A DNA stretch of 64,000 nt, from positions 2,204,001 through 2,268,000 of the forward strand of contig NZ_CP029190.1 in NCBI RefSeq assembly GCF_008642295.1. Direction: 5' to 3'. Position numbers and translations under genes: made by a program. This DNA is from Streptomyces venezuelae (GTDB lineage Bacteria > Actinomycetota > Actinomycetes > Streptomycetales > Streptomycetaceae). Positions 63,056-64,000 of this stretch are shown piece after piece; positions within the stretch are counted from its first letter, which is position 1; each line of letters opens with the position of its first letter. The notes beneath the pieces are model-generated. The model ran no database searches. It saw only the letters and a list, made by a program, of their open reading frames with translations, and was not told the origin of the DNA.

Positions 63056-64000
63056 TCAGCCGGCTACGCGTGCGGCGAGGGCATCGCCGATGCGGTCGGT
63101 GGACCGGAAGGTGCCGTCGCGCTCGGCCAGGTCGGCCGAGACGGCCTCCTCGATGCGGACGGCCTGGGCCTCGTAGCCGAGGTGGCGCAGCAGGAGGGCG
63201 ACGGAGAGGATCGTGGCGGTCGGGTCGGCCTTGCCGGTGCCCGCGATGTCCGGGGCGGAGCCGTGGACCGGCTCGAACATGGACGGGAAGGCGCCGGTCG
63301 GGTTGATGTTCCCGGAGGCGGCCAGGCCGATTCCGCCGGTCACGGCGGCGGCCAGGTCGGTGAGGATGTCACCGAAGAGGTTGTCCGTGACGATGACGTC
63401 GAAGCGCTCGGGCTGCGTGACGAAGAAGATCGTCGCGGCGTCGACGTGCAGGTAGTCGGTGGTGACCTCGGGGTATTCCCGGCCGACCGTGTCGAAGATG
63501 TTCTTCCACAGGTGGCCGGCGTACACGAGAACGTTGTTCTTATGCACCAGGGTCAGCTTCTTGCGGGGGCGGGCGTTGGCCCGCTCGTACGCGTCGCGGA
63601 CGACCCGCTCGACACCGTAGGCGGTGTTGATGCTGACCTCGGTGGCCACCTCGGCGGGGGTACCGGTGCGCAGCGAGCCGCCGTTGCCGGTGTACGGGCC
63701 CTCGGTGCCCTCGCGGACGACGATGAAGTCGATCTCCGGGCGGCCGGCCAGCGGGGTGGCGGTGTTCGGGAACAGCTTGGACGGGCGCAGGTTGATGAAG
63801 TGGTCGAAGGCGAAGCGGAGCTTCAGCAGCAGACCGCGCTCCAGGACACCGGACGGGACCGAGGGGTCGCCGATGGCGCCCAGCAGGATCGCGTCGTGGT
63901 GCTTGAGGGCCTCCAGCTCCGCGTCCGGCAGGGTCTCGCCGGTGCGGTGCCAGCGCTGGGCGCCGAGGTCGTATTCCTTGGTCTCCAGCTTCACATCCTG
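63056..64000 (-). CDS. leuB: 3-isopropylmalate dehydrogenase (partial, 5' end outside)
   Basis: LeuB oxidises 3-isopropylmalate in leucine synthesis. About 315 C-terminal residues are present; the frame continues unbroken to the window edge, so the GTG at 63994 is internal. [107 protein letters not shown] and [23 protein letters not shown] are all typical. Confidence 0.95.
   Translation of the reverse strand, partial: QDVKLETKEYDLGAQRWHRTGETLPDAELEALKHHDAILLGAIGDPSVPSGVLERGLLLKLRFAFDHFINLRPSKLFPNTATPLAGRPEIDFIVVREGTEGPYTGNGGSLRTGTPAEVATEVSINTAYGVERVVRDAYERANARPRKKLTLVHKNNVLVYAGHLWKNIFDTVGREYPEVTTDYLHVDAATIFFVTQPERFDVIVTDNLFGDILTDLAAAVTGGIGLAASGNINPTGAFPSMFEPVHGSAPDIAGTGKADPTATILSVALLLRHLGYEAQAVRIEEAVSADLAERDGTFRSTDRIGDALAARVAG

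Overview
The window is high-GC actinobacterial chromosome and reads as Streptomyces. Supporting features are pervasive G/C third positions, two Streptomyces-type conservons (cvnA-B-C-D), hupS with a lysine-rich tail, ndgR divergent from leuCD, an AccB carboxyltransferase with its small epsilon subunit, and the order smc-acyP-mutM-rnc-rpmF-coaD-rsmD-recG-rpmB. No species can be assigned from sequence reading alone.

Layout. 1-12.3 kb: end of a primase/polymerase-like gene, ftsY, an NCS1 permease, an LLM flavin oxidoreductase, a sugar-porter MFS transporter, an unusually long smc, a small coiled-coil gene, a degenerate tRNA-like element, acyP and a secreted CAP-domain protein. 12.3-23 kb: a flavodoxin-like/HxlR divergent pair, mutM, then a minus-strand housekeeping series (rnc, rpmF, DUF177, coiled-coil protein, coaD, rsmD, recG, DAK2 protein) facing rpmB, which has a structured leader. 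23-31 kb: thiD-thiL, an Lrp-like ligand-binding protein, a DUF3515 lipoprotein, ddl, gpsA, an acyltransferase, cofC with an extra C-terminal domain, and hupS. 31-38 kb: leuCD with ndgR, five tRNA genes (Gln-Glu-Glu-Gln-Glu in transcription order), a HAD hydrolase, gltX, an FAH-family protein and a 59-residue peptide gene.

38.6-49 kb: two tandem conservons. Each encodes a membrane sensor histidine-kinase-like protein (CvnA), a roadblock protein (CvnB), a DUF742 protein (CvnC) and a small GTPase (CvnD). The cvnD copies share 557 identical bases although the cvnA genes have diverged, which points to gene conversion. Directly behind the second conservon's terminator is a 1006-residue NACHT NTPase with an NNH-like N-terminus and LRR-like C-terminus. 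It carries a TTA codon and resembles bacterial NLR-type defence proteins.

52-64 kb: accE-accB, a YceI protein, a TPM-type membrane protein, and cimA preceded by what looks like an isoleucine-codon leader peptide and terminator. Then come a TetR regulator with agmatine deiminase, a second NCS1 permease with a 50-residue gene, ilvE and the end of leuB. Branched-chain amino-acid genes recur: leuC/leuD/ndgR, cimA, ilvE and leuB.

The most interesting items are the in-frame palindromic-repeat expansion in the SMC hinge, the putative cimA attenuator, the converted cvnD pair, the NACHT-LRR gene, and the 59-residue peptide with duplicated ANPRRT motifs next to the first conservon. All readings are by eye; no database search or folding programme was run.
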